Shown here: positions 47,621-60,308 of the stretch, in pieces
Layout: every line of letters starts with the position of its first letter
How positions within the stretch are numbered: position 1 is the first letter of the stretch
DNA from: Larix kaempferi
Lineage: Eukaryota > Streptophyta > Pinopsida > Pinales > Pinaceae
Direction: 5' to 3'
NCBI GenBank assembly: GCA_027924585.1
Contig: BSBM01000152.1
Coordinates: 434,001-498,000, forward strand
Length of the DNA stretch: 64,000 nucleotides
Position numbers and translations under genes: made by a program
Notes under the pieces: model-generated
What the model saw: only the letters and a program-made list of their open reading frames with translations
What the model was told of the DNA's origin: nothing
The model's database searches: none

Positions 47621-50600
47621 GGGGGTGGGTGGGGGGAGACAGGGGAGTGGAGGGGCATCAGGGGTGGGTTTTGTTTTTTGTTTATTTTTATTTTTATTTA
47701 TTTTTAAATGTTTTTAATTTTAATTTTTTTAAATTTTCTTTTAATTTTTAAAAAATTGAGCTTTCTTTTCTTTTCTTTTTTCTTTTTCTGTTTCACTTTC
47801 AACTTTAAAAACATTAACTAAATTTAAAAACAAATGTAATTTTTTTCAATTTTTTTAAATTGTATTTTTTTTTTTCATTTTGAATTTTCTTTTTCAAATT
47901 TTTATATATTTTTTTAACTTTTAATTTTAATTTTAAAATGTTGAAAAAAAATGATTTTTTTAATTTCTTTTTTTTTATATATAATTTTTGGATTTTCACC
48001 TTTTTTTGAATTTTGTTTTTTTAAGGTGATTGTTTTTTTAATTTTTAGCGTTGAATAAAAACGAGGGTGATTTTGGGTGGTCCACTTTTCAATTTGATGG
48101 TTTATTTTGGGTTTCGACTACAATGACAATTACCAAGGTTAACAAAAAGTTGTAATTTTACTCCCCCACCCAAAAAAATGGTGATACTGGTATCACCACT
48201 TTTCAAAACGGAGGTAAAAACAACTACTAAATATGACCTCCAAAACAATGAGAATTCGTGCAGGTTCTCATTCTAGTATACTGTATTAGATGTGGCATTC
48301 AATGAGAAGGTCATCCAAAAGGACAGCTGCAGGGAAACAAATATGAAAAGGTAGAATACACAGTGCTTGATGAAATCAAAGAAAATGAAGTTCCAAAAGT
48401 GCCAAAAAAACTACAACAATAATAGCTATAGGTAGCTCATACTCTTGCAAGTGTTGTTAGAAGATGTACTAGGTTAACTAGACCCCATAAACAATACTCT
48501 CCTTCACTATATTATTTATTGTTGACTGATTTTGGTGAACTAGAAAGTTATATAGAAGTAATGCAAGTAGAAACAAGAAAGAATTGAGAGTAAGTCATGA
48601 AAAGGAGATGGACTCCTTGACAAGAAAGTAGACATGGGACTTGGTTTGGTTGCATGTAGGAAAAACAACATTGTAGAATAAAAGGGTTTACAAGCCTAAG
48701 GAAGCACATGGAGGTAAAAAGAGGTACAAGGCTAGACTTGTTTTCAAAGGGTTTGCATATAATAAAGGTATATATTTTGATGAAATATTTTATGTTGTTC
48801 TTGAAATAACTTCAATTACAATTATTTTAAGTCTAATGGTAATAGAAGATTTCCATCTTGAATCGGCTGGGTGGGTGGGTGGGTGGAGGGGCATCAGGTG
48901 TGGGTTTTGTTTTTTGTTTATTTTAGTTTTTAATTTTTTAAAATGTTTTTAATTTTAATTTTTTCAAAATTTTAAAATTTTCTTTTAATTTTTAAAAAAT
49001 TGAGTTTTTTTTTTCCTTTTTGTTTTTGTTTCTCTGTTTCTCTTTCAACTTTAAAAACGTTAACTAAATTTAAAAAAAAAAGGTAATTTTTTAAAATTGT
49101 ATCTTTTTTTTCATTCTGAATTTTCTTTTTCAATTTTTTTTTTTTTTTTTATAAATTTTAAAATGTTAAAAAATTTGATTTTTTTTAATTTCTTTTATTT
49201 TTATATAATTTTTGAATTTTCACCATTTTTTTAATATTGTTTTTTTAAGGTGATTGTTTTTTTTTAATTTTTACCCTTGAATAAAAATGAGGGTGATTCT
49301 AGGTGGTTCACTTTTCAATTCAATGGTTTATTTTGGGTTTCGACTACAATGACACTAAGGTTAACAAAAAGTTGTAATTTTACTCCCCCACCCAAAAAAA
49401 TGGTGATATCGGTATCACCACTTTTCAAAACGGAGGTAAAAGCAACTACTAAATGTGACCTCCAAAAGAACGAGAATTCATGCAAGTTCTCGTTCTATTG
49501 TATACTGTGTTAGATGTGGCATTCAATGAGAAGGTCATCCAAAGAGGTCAGCTGCAGGGAAACAAATATGAAAAGGTTGAATACACAGTGCTTCATGAAA
49601 TCAAAGAAAATGAAGTTCCAAAAGTGCCAAAAAAACTACAACGATAATAGCTATAGGTAGCTCATACTCTTGCAAGTGTTGTTAGAAGATGTACTAGGTT
49701 AAGTAGACCCCATAAACAACACTCTCCTTCACTATATTATTTATTGTTGACTGATTTTGGTGAACTAGAAAGTTATGAAGAAGTAATGCAAGTAGAAACA
49801 AGAAAGAATTGGGAGTAAGTCATGAAAAGGAGATGGGCTCCTTGACAAGAAATTAGACTTGGGACTTGGTTTGGTTGCATGCAGGAAAAACAACATTGTA
49901 GAATAAAAGGGTTTACAAGTTTAAGGAAGCACATGGAGGTAAAAAGAGGTACAAGGGTAGACTTGTTGTCAAAGGGTTTGCACATAATAAAGGTATATAT
50001 TTTGATGAAGTATTTTATGTTGTTCTTAAATAACTTCAATTACAATTATTTTAAGTCTAGTGGCAATAGAATATTTCTGTCTTGAATCGGGTGGGTGGGT
50101 GGAGGGAGACGGGGAGTGGAGGAGCATCAAGGGTGGGTTTTGTTTTTTGTTTTTTGTTTATTTTTATTTTCTTTTAAATGTTTTTAATTTTAATTTTTTC
50201 AAAATTTTCAAATTTTCTTTTAATTTTTAAAAAATTGAGTTTTTTTTCCTTTTTGTTTTTGTTTTTTTGTTTCTCTTTCAACTTTAAAAACATTAACTAA
50301 ATTTTAAAAAAATGTAATTTTTTTCAATTTTTTTAAATTGTATTTTTTTTTTCATTTTCAATTATTTATATTTTTTTTTTATAAATTTTAAAATGTTGAA
50401 AAAAATTGATTTTTTTTAATTTCTTTTTTTTATATAATTTTTGAATTTTCACCTTTTTTTGAATTTTGTGTTTTTAAGGTGATTGTTTTTTTAATTTTTA
50501 GCCTTGAATAAAAATGAGGGTGATTCTGGGTGGTCCACTTTTCAATTCGAAGGTTGATTCTGGGTTTCGACTACAATGACACTTACCAAGGTTAACAAAA

Positions 50601-53600
50601 AGTTGTAATTTTACTCCCCCACCCCAAAAAATGGTGATACCGGTATCACCAGTTTTCAAAATGGAGGTAAAAGCAACTACCTCCAAAAGAACAAGAATTC
50701 GTGCAGGTTCTCATTCTATTGTATACTGTATTACATGTGGCATTCAAGGAGAAGTTCATGCAAAAAGGTCAGCTGCAAGGAAACAAATATGCAAAGCTAG
50801 AATACATAGTGCTTGATCAAATCAAAGAAAATGAAGTGCCAAAAAAACTACAACGATAAGAGCTATTGGTAGCTCATACTCTTGCAAGTGTTGTTAGAAG
50901 ATGTACTAGGTTCAGTAGACCCCATAAACAATACTCTATGTTGTTAGAAGATGTATTAGGTTCAGTAGACCCCATAAACAATACTCTCCTTCACTATATT
51001 ATTTATTGTTGACTTATTTTGGTGAACTAGAAAGTTATGAAGAAGTAATGCAAGTAGAAACAAGAAAGAAGTGGGAGTAAGTCATGAAAAGGAGATGGAC
51101 TCCTTGACAAGAAATTAGACTTGGGACTTGGTTTGGTTGCATTAAGGAAAAACAACATTGTAGAATAAAAGGGTTTAGAAGTTTAAGGAAGCACATGGAG
51201 GTAAAAAGAGGCACAAGGCTAGACTTGTTGTCAAAGGGTTTGCACATAACAAAGGTATTATATTTTGATGAAATAATTTATGTTGTTCTTAAAATAACTT
51301 CAATTACAATTATTTTAAGTCTAATGGCAATAGAAGATTTCCATCTTGAATTGGGTGGGTGGGTGGGTGGGGGGAGATGGGGAGTGGAGGGGTATTAGGG
51401 GCGGGTTTTTTTTTTTTGTTTATTTTAATTTTTAATTTTTTAAAAATGTTTTTAATTTTAATTTTTTCAATTTTTTCAAATTTTCTTTTAATTTTTGAAA
51501 AAATGAGTTTTTTTGTCTTTTTTTTTTCTCTTTCAACTTTAAAAACATTAACTAAATTTAAAAAAAAATGTAATTTTTTTCTATTTTTTTTAAATTGTAT
51601 TTTTTTTTTTTTCATTTTGAATTTTCTTATTCAATTTTTTATATTTTCTTTTTTATAAATTTTAAAATGTTGAAAAAAATTGATTTTTTTTAATTTCTTT
51701 ATTTTTATATAATTTTTTAATTTTCACCTTTTTTTGAATTTTGTTTTTTTAAGGTGATTGTTTTTTTAATTTTTAGCCTTGAATAAAAATGAGGATGATT
51801 ATGGTTGGTCCACTTTTCAATTCAATGGTTGATTTGGATTTCGACTACAATGACACTTACCAAGGTTAACAAAAAGTTGTAATTTTACTCCCCCACCCAA
51901 AAAAATGGTGATACTGGTATCATCACTTTTCAAAGCGGAGGTAAAAGCAACTACTAAATGTGATCTCCAAAAGAACGAGAATTCGTGCAGGTTCTCGTTC
52001 TATTGTTTACTGTATTAGATGTGGCATTCAATGAGAAGGTCATCCAAAAAGGTCAGTTGCAGGGAAACAAATATGAAAAGGTAGAATACACAATGCTTGA
52101 TGAAATCAAAGAAAATGAAGTTCTAGAAGTGACAAAAAAACTACAACTATAATAGCTATAGGTAGCTCATACTCTTGCAAGTGTTGTTAGAAGATGTAGT
52201 AGGTTAAGTAGACCCCATAAACAATACTCTCCTTCACTATATTATTTATTGTTGACTGATTTTGGTGAACTAGAAAGTTATGAAGAAGTAACGCAAGTAG
52301 AAACAAGAAAGAATTGGGAGTAAGTCATGAAAATGAGATGGACTCCTTGACAAAAAATTAGACTTGGGACTTGGTTTGGTTGGATGTAGGAAAAACAACA
52401 TTGTAAAATAAAAGGGTTTACAAGTTTAAGGAAGCACATGGAGGTAAAAAGAGATACAAGGCTAGACTTGTTTTCAAAGGGTTTGCACATAATAAAGGTA
52501 TATATTTTGATGAAATATTTTATGTTGTTCTTAAAATAACTTCAATTACAATTATTTTAAGTCTAGTGGCAATAGAAGATTTCCATCTTGAATCGGGTGG
52601 GTGGGTGGTTGGGGGGAGACGGGGAGTGGAGGGGCATCAGGGGTGGATTTTGTTTTTTGTTTATTTTAATTTTAATTTTTTTTTAAATGTTTTTAATTTT
52701 TATTTTTTCAAATTTTCTTTTAATTTTAAAAAAATTGAGGTTTTTTTTTTTTCCTTTTTTGTTTCTCTTTCAACTTTAAAAACATTAACTAAATTTACAA
52801 AAAATGTAATTTTTTTCAATTTTTTTAAATTGTGGATTTTTTTTCATTTTTCATTTTCTTTTTTAATTATTTTTTTATAAATTTTAAAATGTTGAAAAAA
52901 TTGTTTTTTTTTAATTTCTTTTTTTTTTATATAATTTTTGAATTTTCACCTTTTTTTGAATTTTGTTTTTTTAAGGTGATTGTTTTTTTAATTTTTAGCC
53001 TTGAATAAAAATGAGGGTGATTCTGGGTGGTCCACTTTTCAATTCGATGGTTGATTTTGGGTTTCAACTACAATGACACTTACCAAGGTTAACAAAAAGT
53101 TGTAATTTTACTCCCCCACCCAAAAAAAAGGTGATACCGGTATCACCACTTTTCAAAACGGAGGTAAAAGCAACTACTAAATGTGACCTCCAAAAGAACG
53201 AGAATTCGTGCAGGTTTTCATTCTATTGTATACTGTATTAGATGTGGCATTCAATGAAAAGGTCATGCAAAAAGGTTAGCTGCAGGGAAACAAATATGAA
53301 AAGGTAGAATACACATTGCTTAATAAAATAAAATAAAATGAAGTTCCAAAAGTGCCAAAAAAACTACAACGATAATAGCTATAGGTAGCTCATACTCTTG
53401 CAAGTGTTGTTAGAAGATGTACTAGGTTAAGTAGACCCCATAAACATTACTCTCCTTCACTATATTATTTATTGTTGACTGATTTTGGTGAACTAGAAAG
53501 TTATAAAGAAGTAATGCAAGTAGAAACAAGAAAGAATTGGGAGTAAGTCATGAAAAGGAGATGGACTCCTTGACAAGAAATCAGACTTGGGACTTGGTTT

Positions 53601-55039
53601 GGTTGCATGTAGGAAAACCAACATTGTAGAGTAAAAGGGTTTACAAGTTTAAGGAAGCACGTAGAGGTAAAAAGAGGTACAAGGCTAGACTTGTTGTCCG
53701 AGGGTTTGCACATAATAAAGGTATATATTTTGATGAAATATTTTATGTTGTTCTTAAAATAACTTCAATTACAATTATTTTAAGTCTAGTAGAAATATAA
53801 GATTTCCATGTTGAATTAGGTAGGTGGGTGGGTGGGGGGAGACGGGGAGTGGAGGGGCATCAGGTGTGGGTTTTGTTTTTTGTTTATTTTAATTTTAATT
53901 TTTTCAAAATTTCAAAATTTCAAAATTTTCTTTTAATTTTTAAAAAATTGAGTTTTTTTTTCTTTTTCTTTTTGTTTTTTTGTTTCTCTTTGAACTTTAA
54001 AAACATTAACTAAATTTTAAAAAAATGTAATTTTTTTAAATTGTATTTTTTTTTTTTCATTTTGAATTTTCTTTTTCAAATTTTTATAATTTTTTTTTAT
54101 AAATTTTAAAATGTTGAAAAAAATTGATTTTTTTTTATTTTATTTTTTTATATAATTTTTGAATTTTCACCTTTTTTTGAATTTTGTTTTTTTAAGGTGA
54201 TTGTTTTTTTAATTTTTAGCCTTGAATAAAAATAAGGGTGATTCTGGGTGGTCAACTTTTCAATTCGATGGTTGATTTTGGGTTTCGACTACAATGACAC
54301 TTACCAAGGTTAACAAAAAGTTGTAATTTTACTCCCCCACCCAAAAAAATTGTGATACTGATATCACCACTTTTCAAAACAGAGGTAAAAGCAACTACTA
54401 AATGTGAACCTCCGAAAGAACGAGAATTCATGCAGGTTCTCGTTCTATTGTATACTGTATTAGATGTGGCATTCAATGAGAAGGTCATGCAAAAAGGTTA
54501 GCTGCAGGGAAACAAATATGAAAAGGTAGAAGACACAGTGTTTGATGAAATCAAAGAAAATGAAGTTCCAAAAGTGACAAAAAAACTACAACGATAATAG
54601 CTATAGGTAGCTCATACTCTTGCAAGTGTTGTTAGAAGATGTACTAGGTTAAGTAGACCCCATAAACAATACTCTCCTTCACTACATTATTTATTGTTGA
54701 CTGACTTTGGTGAACTAGAAAGTTATGAAGAAGCAATGCAAGTAGAAACAAGAAAGAATTGGGAGTAAGTCATGAAAAGGAGATGGACTCCTTGACAAGA
54801 AATTAGACTTGGGATTTGGTTTGGTTGCATGCAGGAAAAACAACATTGTAGAATAAAAGGGTTTACAAGTTTAAGGAAGCACATGGAGGTAAAAAGAGGT
54901 ACAAGGCTAGACTTGTTGTCAAAGGGTTTGCACATAATAAAAGTATATATATTTGATGAAATATTTTATGATGTTCTTAAAATAACTTCAATTACAATTC
55001 TTTTAAGTCTAGTGGCAATAGAAGATTTCCATCTTGAAT
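47621..55039 (+). repeat. six-copy tandem array of a copia RT segment plus G-rich/T-rich spacer
   Basis: Approximate units: 47621-48864, 48865-50087, 50088-51350, 51351-52592, 52593-53815, 53816-55039. A fixed landmark (TGTAATTTTACTCCCCCACC) recurs at 48151, 49373, 50604, 51878, 53101 and 54322, so periods are 1222, 1231, 1274, 1223 and 1221 bp. Each unit has a GGGTGGGTGGGTGGG-like tract, about 450 bp of T-rich DNA, a conserved non-coding block with palindromes, and a copia segment (VAFNEKV to IEDFHLE). Unit 3 carries an extra duplication of about 55 bp (50885-50990). Units look about 90-95% alike by eye. Confidence 0.9.
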
Positions 55040-56248
55040 AGTTAGATGTAAAGACAAATTTTCTCCATGGGGATTTGGAAGAAGAGATTTATATGTAGTA
55101 GCCATAGGTGTATGAGGCCAAAGGGAAGGACAAATTAGTGTGGGGGTTGAAGAATAACTTGTATGGCCTAAAGAAAGCTCCAAGGTAGTGGTATTTGAAA
55201 TTTGATAGGTTTATGACTGAACAAGGTTATAACAGATGTCAGTTTGAGCACTATATTTTAAGAGGATAGATAATGACAACTATATTATCTTGTTATTTTA
55301 TGTAGATGACATGCTTGTTGCAAGGTCTAACATGCAAGGTATAAATGTGCTCAAAAGAAAATTAGCTAATTCATTTATAATGTAGGATTTGGGTGTTGCA
55401 AATAAAATCCTTGGTATGAGAATAAAAAGAGACATGAAAAATCGCAAATTAACATTGTCAGAGGGTGAGTACATGGAGAAGGTTTTTGAAATGCATAGAA
55501 TGCACAATGCAAAATCAATTAGTACACCTTTGCCCATCCATTTGAAACCGACTAATGAGATGTGCCCCACGACACAAGACCATATAGAATACATGTCCAA
55601 GGTTCCATACTCATCAGAAATTGGTAGATTGATGTATGCAATGGTGTGCATAAGACCATATATTGCACATGTAGTATGAGTTATGAGAAGGTATGTGAAC
55701 AATCTAGGTAAAAGGCATTGGGAGGCAGTAAAGTGAATTCTTAAGTATTTGGGAGGTATTACCACTCATGCATTATGTTTTGGAGGTTCAAACATTGTTC
55801 TATAGGGATATGTTGATTCATATATGGCAAGTGATAATGATAAATGAGGGTGCGCCACAAGGTATGTTTTTATTGTAGGTGGAACAATAGTAATTTGGAT
55901 TTCAAAACTGCAAAAGGTTGTTTCACTTTCAATAAGGGAAGTACATTATGCTTCTTCTACATAGGATAATAAAGAGATTATTTGGCTATAGAGTTTTATG
56001 GAGGAACTGAGAAAGAAGCAAGATAATAAAAAGTTGTATAGTGATATACAACATCTCATTCATCTTGCAAAGAAATTATCCTTCCATTCTAAGACTAAAC
56101 ATATATAGCTCAAGTACCATTTCATACAATCAATCAATTGGAGCTGGAAAAAATACGCATTAGCCATAATCCTGCAGACATGTTAATGAAGGCAGTAACT
56201 AGGGAGAAATTGAGTTTCTTGCCAGTTTCATTTGGACTTCAAGCATGA
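54460..56248 (+). pseudogene. copia RT and RNase H, continuing from the last array unit (broken)
   Basis: The last unit does not stop at IEDFHLE but continues as copia pol: LDVKTNFLHGDLEEEIYM (about 55045-55100), NNLYGLKKAPR and WYLKFDRFMTEQGYN (55150-55230), a mutated catalytic region (YVDD codons broken near 55300), DLGVANKILGMRIKRDMKN (55387-55440), then RNase H pieces (YVDSYMASDNDK, SKLQKVVSLSIREVHYASS) and the end AFHSKTKHI-like plus ADMLMKAVTREKLSFLPVSF to the TGA at 56246-56248. Many stops and frameshifts; a fossil of a Tork-like copia element, to judge from sequence style. Confidence 0.85.
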
Positions 56249-56334
56249 GGATGAATATGAGATACTTTGTAGGTCCAAATTCAGGGCATAGTCCAACAAG
56301 TGCAGCAGTGATAGAGTTATTATGACCAATCTCC

Positions 56335-56345
56335 AAGTGGGAGAT
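56335..56345 (+). promoter_or_regulatory. polypurine tract
   Basis: AAGTGGGAGAT immediately before the LTR start; a common form in copia elements. Confidence 0.7.
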
Positions 56346-56924
56346 TGTTGGTTGTGGAGTGTGATTATCTTTCTGATTCAAAGGTTTTGTTTCAACCGTG
56401 CGTGGATCATGGTTCTTGATGGAGTGGTGTGGGGGGGGGGGATTCCCCCCAACTAATGTTTCCAGAGGAGACAACGACATATATTGGAGCCCCCTGGTTG
56501 GGATTTAGGGGCAACATCTCCAAATATTTTTTTTTGGGGGGGAATGCCTTGTAAAATAATGAAATGTTGTAGTCAATATGGGCCATTCACCATTAGGTTA
56601 CATATATGATGGTAGAGGTTATGTTCATGTCTTTTTCCCTAGAAGGAAACCATGTTAAGAGGGAATTGCATTACGACTATGTATTTTGAGAGAATATTGT
56701 GACTGAGAGAGGATTATATGAGAGAGTGAGGATAATTTTATGGTGGATGTGTTGCAGATTGTATCCATTCATTTTGTTAGATGAAATAAAAGTCTAGTTG
56801 TTTCTTCATGGACGTAGTCCATGTTTGATGAACCACCTATATTGGTGTCTCTCTTGTATTTTTTTTATTTTATGTTTATTTCTGCATTTATTTATTGTAT
56901 TGCTGTGTGATCCTGTTTCTAACA
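56346..56924 (+). repeat. 3' LTR of the array-bearing copia element
   Basis: Begins TGTTGGTTGTGGAG and probably ends CTGTTTCTAACA, 579 bp, preceded by the purine tract. Contains a run of ten G (56431-56440) and one of eight G. No 5' LTR is found: to the left of the array there is only the foldback arm and the gypsy gag fragment. Confidence 0.7.
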
Positions 56925-56994
56925 TTAATTTATATTCTTTTATCAAAAAGTTGCCGATTTTTTGTAATATTTATTTTTTTTCTCAAGTTTGCAG

Positions 56995-58402
56995 GTGTAG
57001 CATCTCCATCCATCTTTCCAACCATAGTATGTTGTAAATACGAATTTAATGTTTCCAAATTTCTCCCCATGGGCCATTATTTGAATTCATATCCAATTTA
57101 ACCCACATATGGGAAACATAAAGCTAAGAAATACATGTCTAGGTGCAAGAATATAAAAATACAATGAAAATAAAGCCATATCCGCACACACATCATGCAT
57201 AAACAAGAGAATTCTTCATAGGATGTAAATAGAAGTGTTTTACAATGATAGACAAAGAGAATACTTATCTTTAACATAAGAAGATCCAAGCAACTAGATA
57301 TGTAAGAGAAATTCTCCACCCAGCCATAAGTATTAACTGCAGATACCACCTACAAGCTAAGTTATGAGACCACTAAGGAAAAGAAAAATCATATAGTATT
57401 CTCTCTCTCTTAGCTCAATACCCATTTGATTTGATGCTTATCCAAATTGCTAACCACTAATAAATTATAGGAATCTCACTCGCACCCCCACACAAAACAA
57501 GGAAATCATTTCCCTTCATTGCTCGACAATCCCTCAAGAAATCCAACCCTTACAATGCTTACTAGTGTGTGCAGAAAGAGTCCTACCTAATGTATGCAAT
57601 TGGAGAACGTCCTCTAACATCAATTCATTTCTTCTCAAGAATCCAAGAGTGCAAATACATGATGGTTAAATCCTATTCCTATCTAGTCTAGTTTCTATAC
57701 TCACCTATACCATTCTCTGCACTCTAATGTCTACAATTTCCTCTTCATATTGTTAATTTTTGGTTAATTTTTAGTCTAGTATGGAGATAACAGCATGAAG
57801 ACTCTACATAGTGTAAAAATATGCATGGGAAATGAGTGATAGACTCTAAAGGAGATAAGAGGATTTTTGAAAAGATAGCTTCTATTACTTCTAACCATAG
57901 AAGAAAGGACTCTTACAATTTTTATAGAAGTATATTGATCCCATGCTTCCATAACTACATAAGAATACTTTTCCCATCAACCTCACACATGCATTAAATG
58001 ACTAGATTTAATAAGTCAAAATGAAGTAATTGGCTCATTTAAGGCACACGACAACAAATGGATGAGTTCTAAGACTAACACTTGGAAAAAGAGGATTTAA
58101 TCTCCCATAGGCCATGTTTCCTCTTCCTCTCTAGTGAAGTCATATCCCCTCTAGTACTATTTACACAACCATCTTGGACAATTTTATTATTTCCCATCAT
58201 AATATTTACATATATTTCTAGTCATCATGACTAGCCAACCACATAGCCCATAAGAAAATATTTGCATTACACGTGCCTATCTATTCACTAGTTAGGCATT
58301 AGCCTTGAACACCACACTAGGAATATATAGTAGCATATTTACATAATTTCACATATTTGAATTTAACTTACACCCTAAGGGAAAAAATGGGGGCATTACA
58401 TT
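56995..58402 (-). mobile_element. candidate solo gypsy-type LTR
   Basis: On the minus strand a segment starts TGTAATGCCCCCATTTTTTC, as plant gypsy LTRs often do, and could end at TGTAGCATCTCC (56995, plus sense). A TATAAAAA box (minus, about 57918-57926) is suitably placed. No target duplication or partner LTR is visible, so only the right end is moderately supported. Confidence 0.35.
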
Positions 58403-60308
58403 AGGATCTCAATCAAGTTCCTCTTCCTACTAACCTTTAACAATAAATAGATTTTTCTGGGTGTGTTTACAGGAGCTCTATCAAGATCCTTAACACTCAG
58501 AATGTTGGGTGGTTGTAGTGTTTACAAGAGCTCAATCAAGATGTATAGCTTTATTGAGAAACCTATCAAATGATAGAAACTCTCGATTGAGGATTGGCTT
58601 AATTCTCAATCAAGCTAATTTAGAAATCATGGAAATGGCTTGATCAAGCTATATATCTTGATTATGTGCTTAATTTTCGTCTTTCCAACCCTCTTGTTGT
58701 AGGATTTTCTGTAGATACAACTTCCAGAGGGTGAATCCCCTTCACATATTTCATCTTAGGTGGAAAAGTTAATGCCATTATTGGATTCCTTGATGAATCA
58801 TCTATCTAATGGAATATTATTTTCAAACATTCTATTTCATATTATATTTTTTATTTAATTTCTTTTAAAAATTATACATATTTTTTTCCCATTGGCTTCG
58901 AAGTTGCTAAGAGAAAAATCAATAACATAAAAAATACACAACTAAAAAATTATAAAAAAGATATGGGATTTGCATGCGTCCTTCCTCTTCAAAATTTTGT
59001 TTTTGTTTTTTTCAATTTATGTAAATAGTTGAAATTTTTTTTATGGGAACACAAACATTTATATAATGATATTCAAATAATAATGGATCAAGATAAAAAA
59101 AAAAAAAAAATTAAACTATAATTAGAAAAATGTGGGATCTACTATGATTTGTGTAGATCATCCTCCTATATTTTTTTGAAAATTATATAATGAACATTGA
59201 ATTATTTGACAGGAGTAAAACTCACTTGTTGGGGTTTCAAAAAATATGCAAGGAATGGGATTTAATTATACACAAATTTGGAAAAGTAAATGAATATTTT
59301 TTTGAAAATTTATCAACATAAAGAAAAAATATTTTCCTACAAGTTTATTTTGTATTACACATCAAAATTCACAAGGCTTACATGAATTTTGGTAGCTTCA
59401 TTCTAAAGAATATGCAAAATTCCAAATTCTCATCACATATCTCATGGAAAAGTGTTACCCATATTTGTGGATTCACCTCGGAAGTAAACAAATTGTTGAA
59501 GCTTCTAATTTCAAATTGGGATTGCACTGAGCCCACACACTTTCTTTCTTTCATCCAAATGAGTCACATGTAGAATGAGCAATTGGATCAAATTATATAT
59601 TCAAAGGAAGATTGAGGAAACCAACAATTAAAAATACTAGAGAAAGCATAGATTCCGGACAAAGTTCTAATTCTAAATACTTTCTTCTTTATACCGACTC
59701 AAATTGACCCTAAATTCACATTGCAGTCCTACATTTTCCTTTATTGCGTAACACTCTAAACAACATCTTTCCATGTCTTGATATTGAATTTCCATCTACA
59801 AATTTGCTTACTATGCATCTAAACAATGTTTCCCTTCGAGGTTGAGGTTGCCACAGACTACTAGGCTTTAGCTACCCCTTTTATGTTGTTTCACACTTTT
59901 GTTGGATTCCACCAACTCACTCATCACGCACCATTTCTTCCTACATTAAGTTAGCCTTCCCACAATGCCATAAATTCCCCCAAAAAAGTGTGTGTGTTAT
60001 CGAAATCACTCTGACCTATGAGGGAAATTTTAATGTGTACACCCATTCCATTGCCTCAATTGAGATGAGTACAACAAGATCCCAAGAACAAACCATGAAA
60101 CCAAAGGTAAGGGGAGGGAAAATAATTCTCTCCAAACTCAAACTTCATCCAAATAAAACCAAACATAGAGAGAATTTGTCCAGATCGAACTAGCATGCTC
60201 TTATTAATTAGAAGCATCGGCATATTAATGGCCATAAACCATATTCCTTTCGATTCCATCAGAGTATAAACTTAGTAGTGTAATTCACCATGGGTTTAGT
60301 GTATATTA
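58403..60308. other. no gene recognised
   Basis: AT-rich sequence without domain matches. Short phrases such as CTCAATCAAG recur between 58410 and 58680. Confidence 0.5.

Noticed and set aside
51310-51658. About 100-codon frames rich in Lys or Phe/Leu
   Set aside because: Translation of T-rich low-complexity spacer; not a plausible protein, although the Phe/Leu version mimics a membrane segment.
49773-54935. Repeated 70-88 codon minus frames in every array unit (MCKPFDNKSSLVPLF...)
   Set aside because: Antisense shadow of the copia RT segment, conserved only because the DNA unit is repeated.
55298-55765. 155-codon minus frame with hydrophobic stretches
   Set aside because: Antisense to readable copia RT/RNase H on the plus strand.
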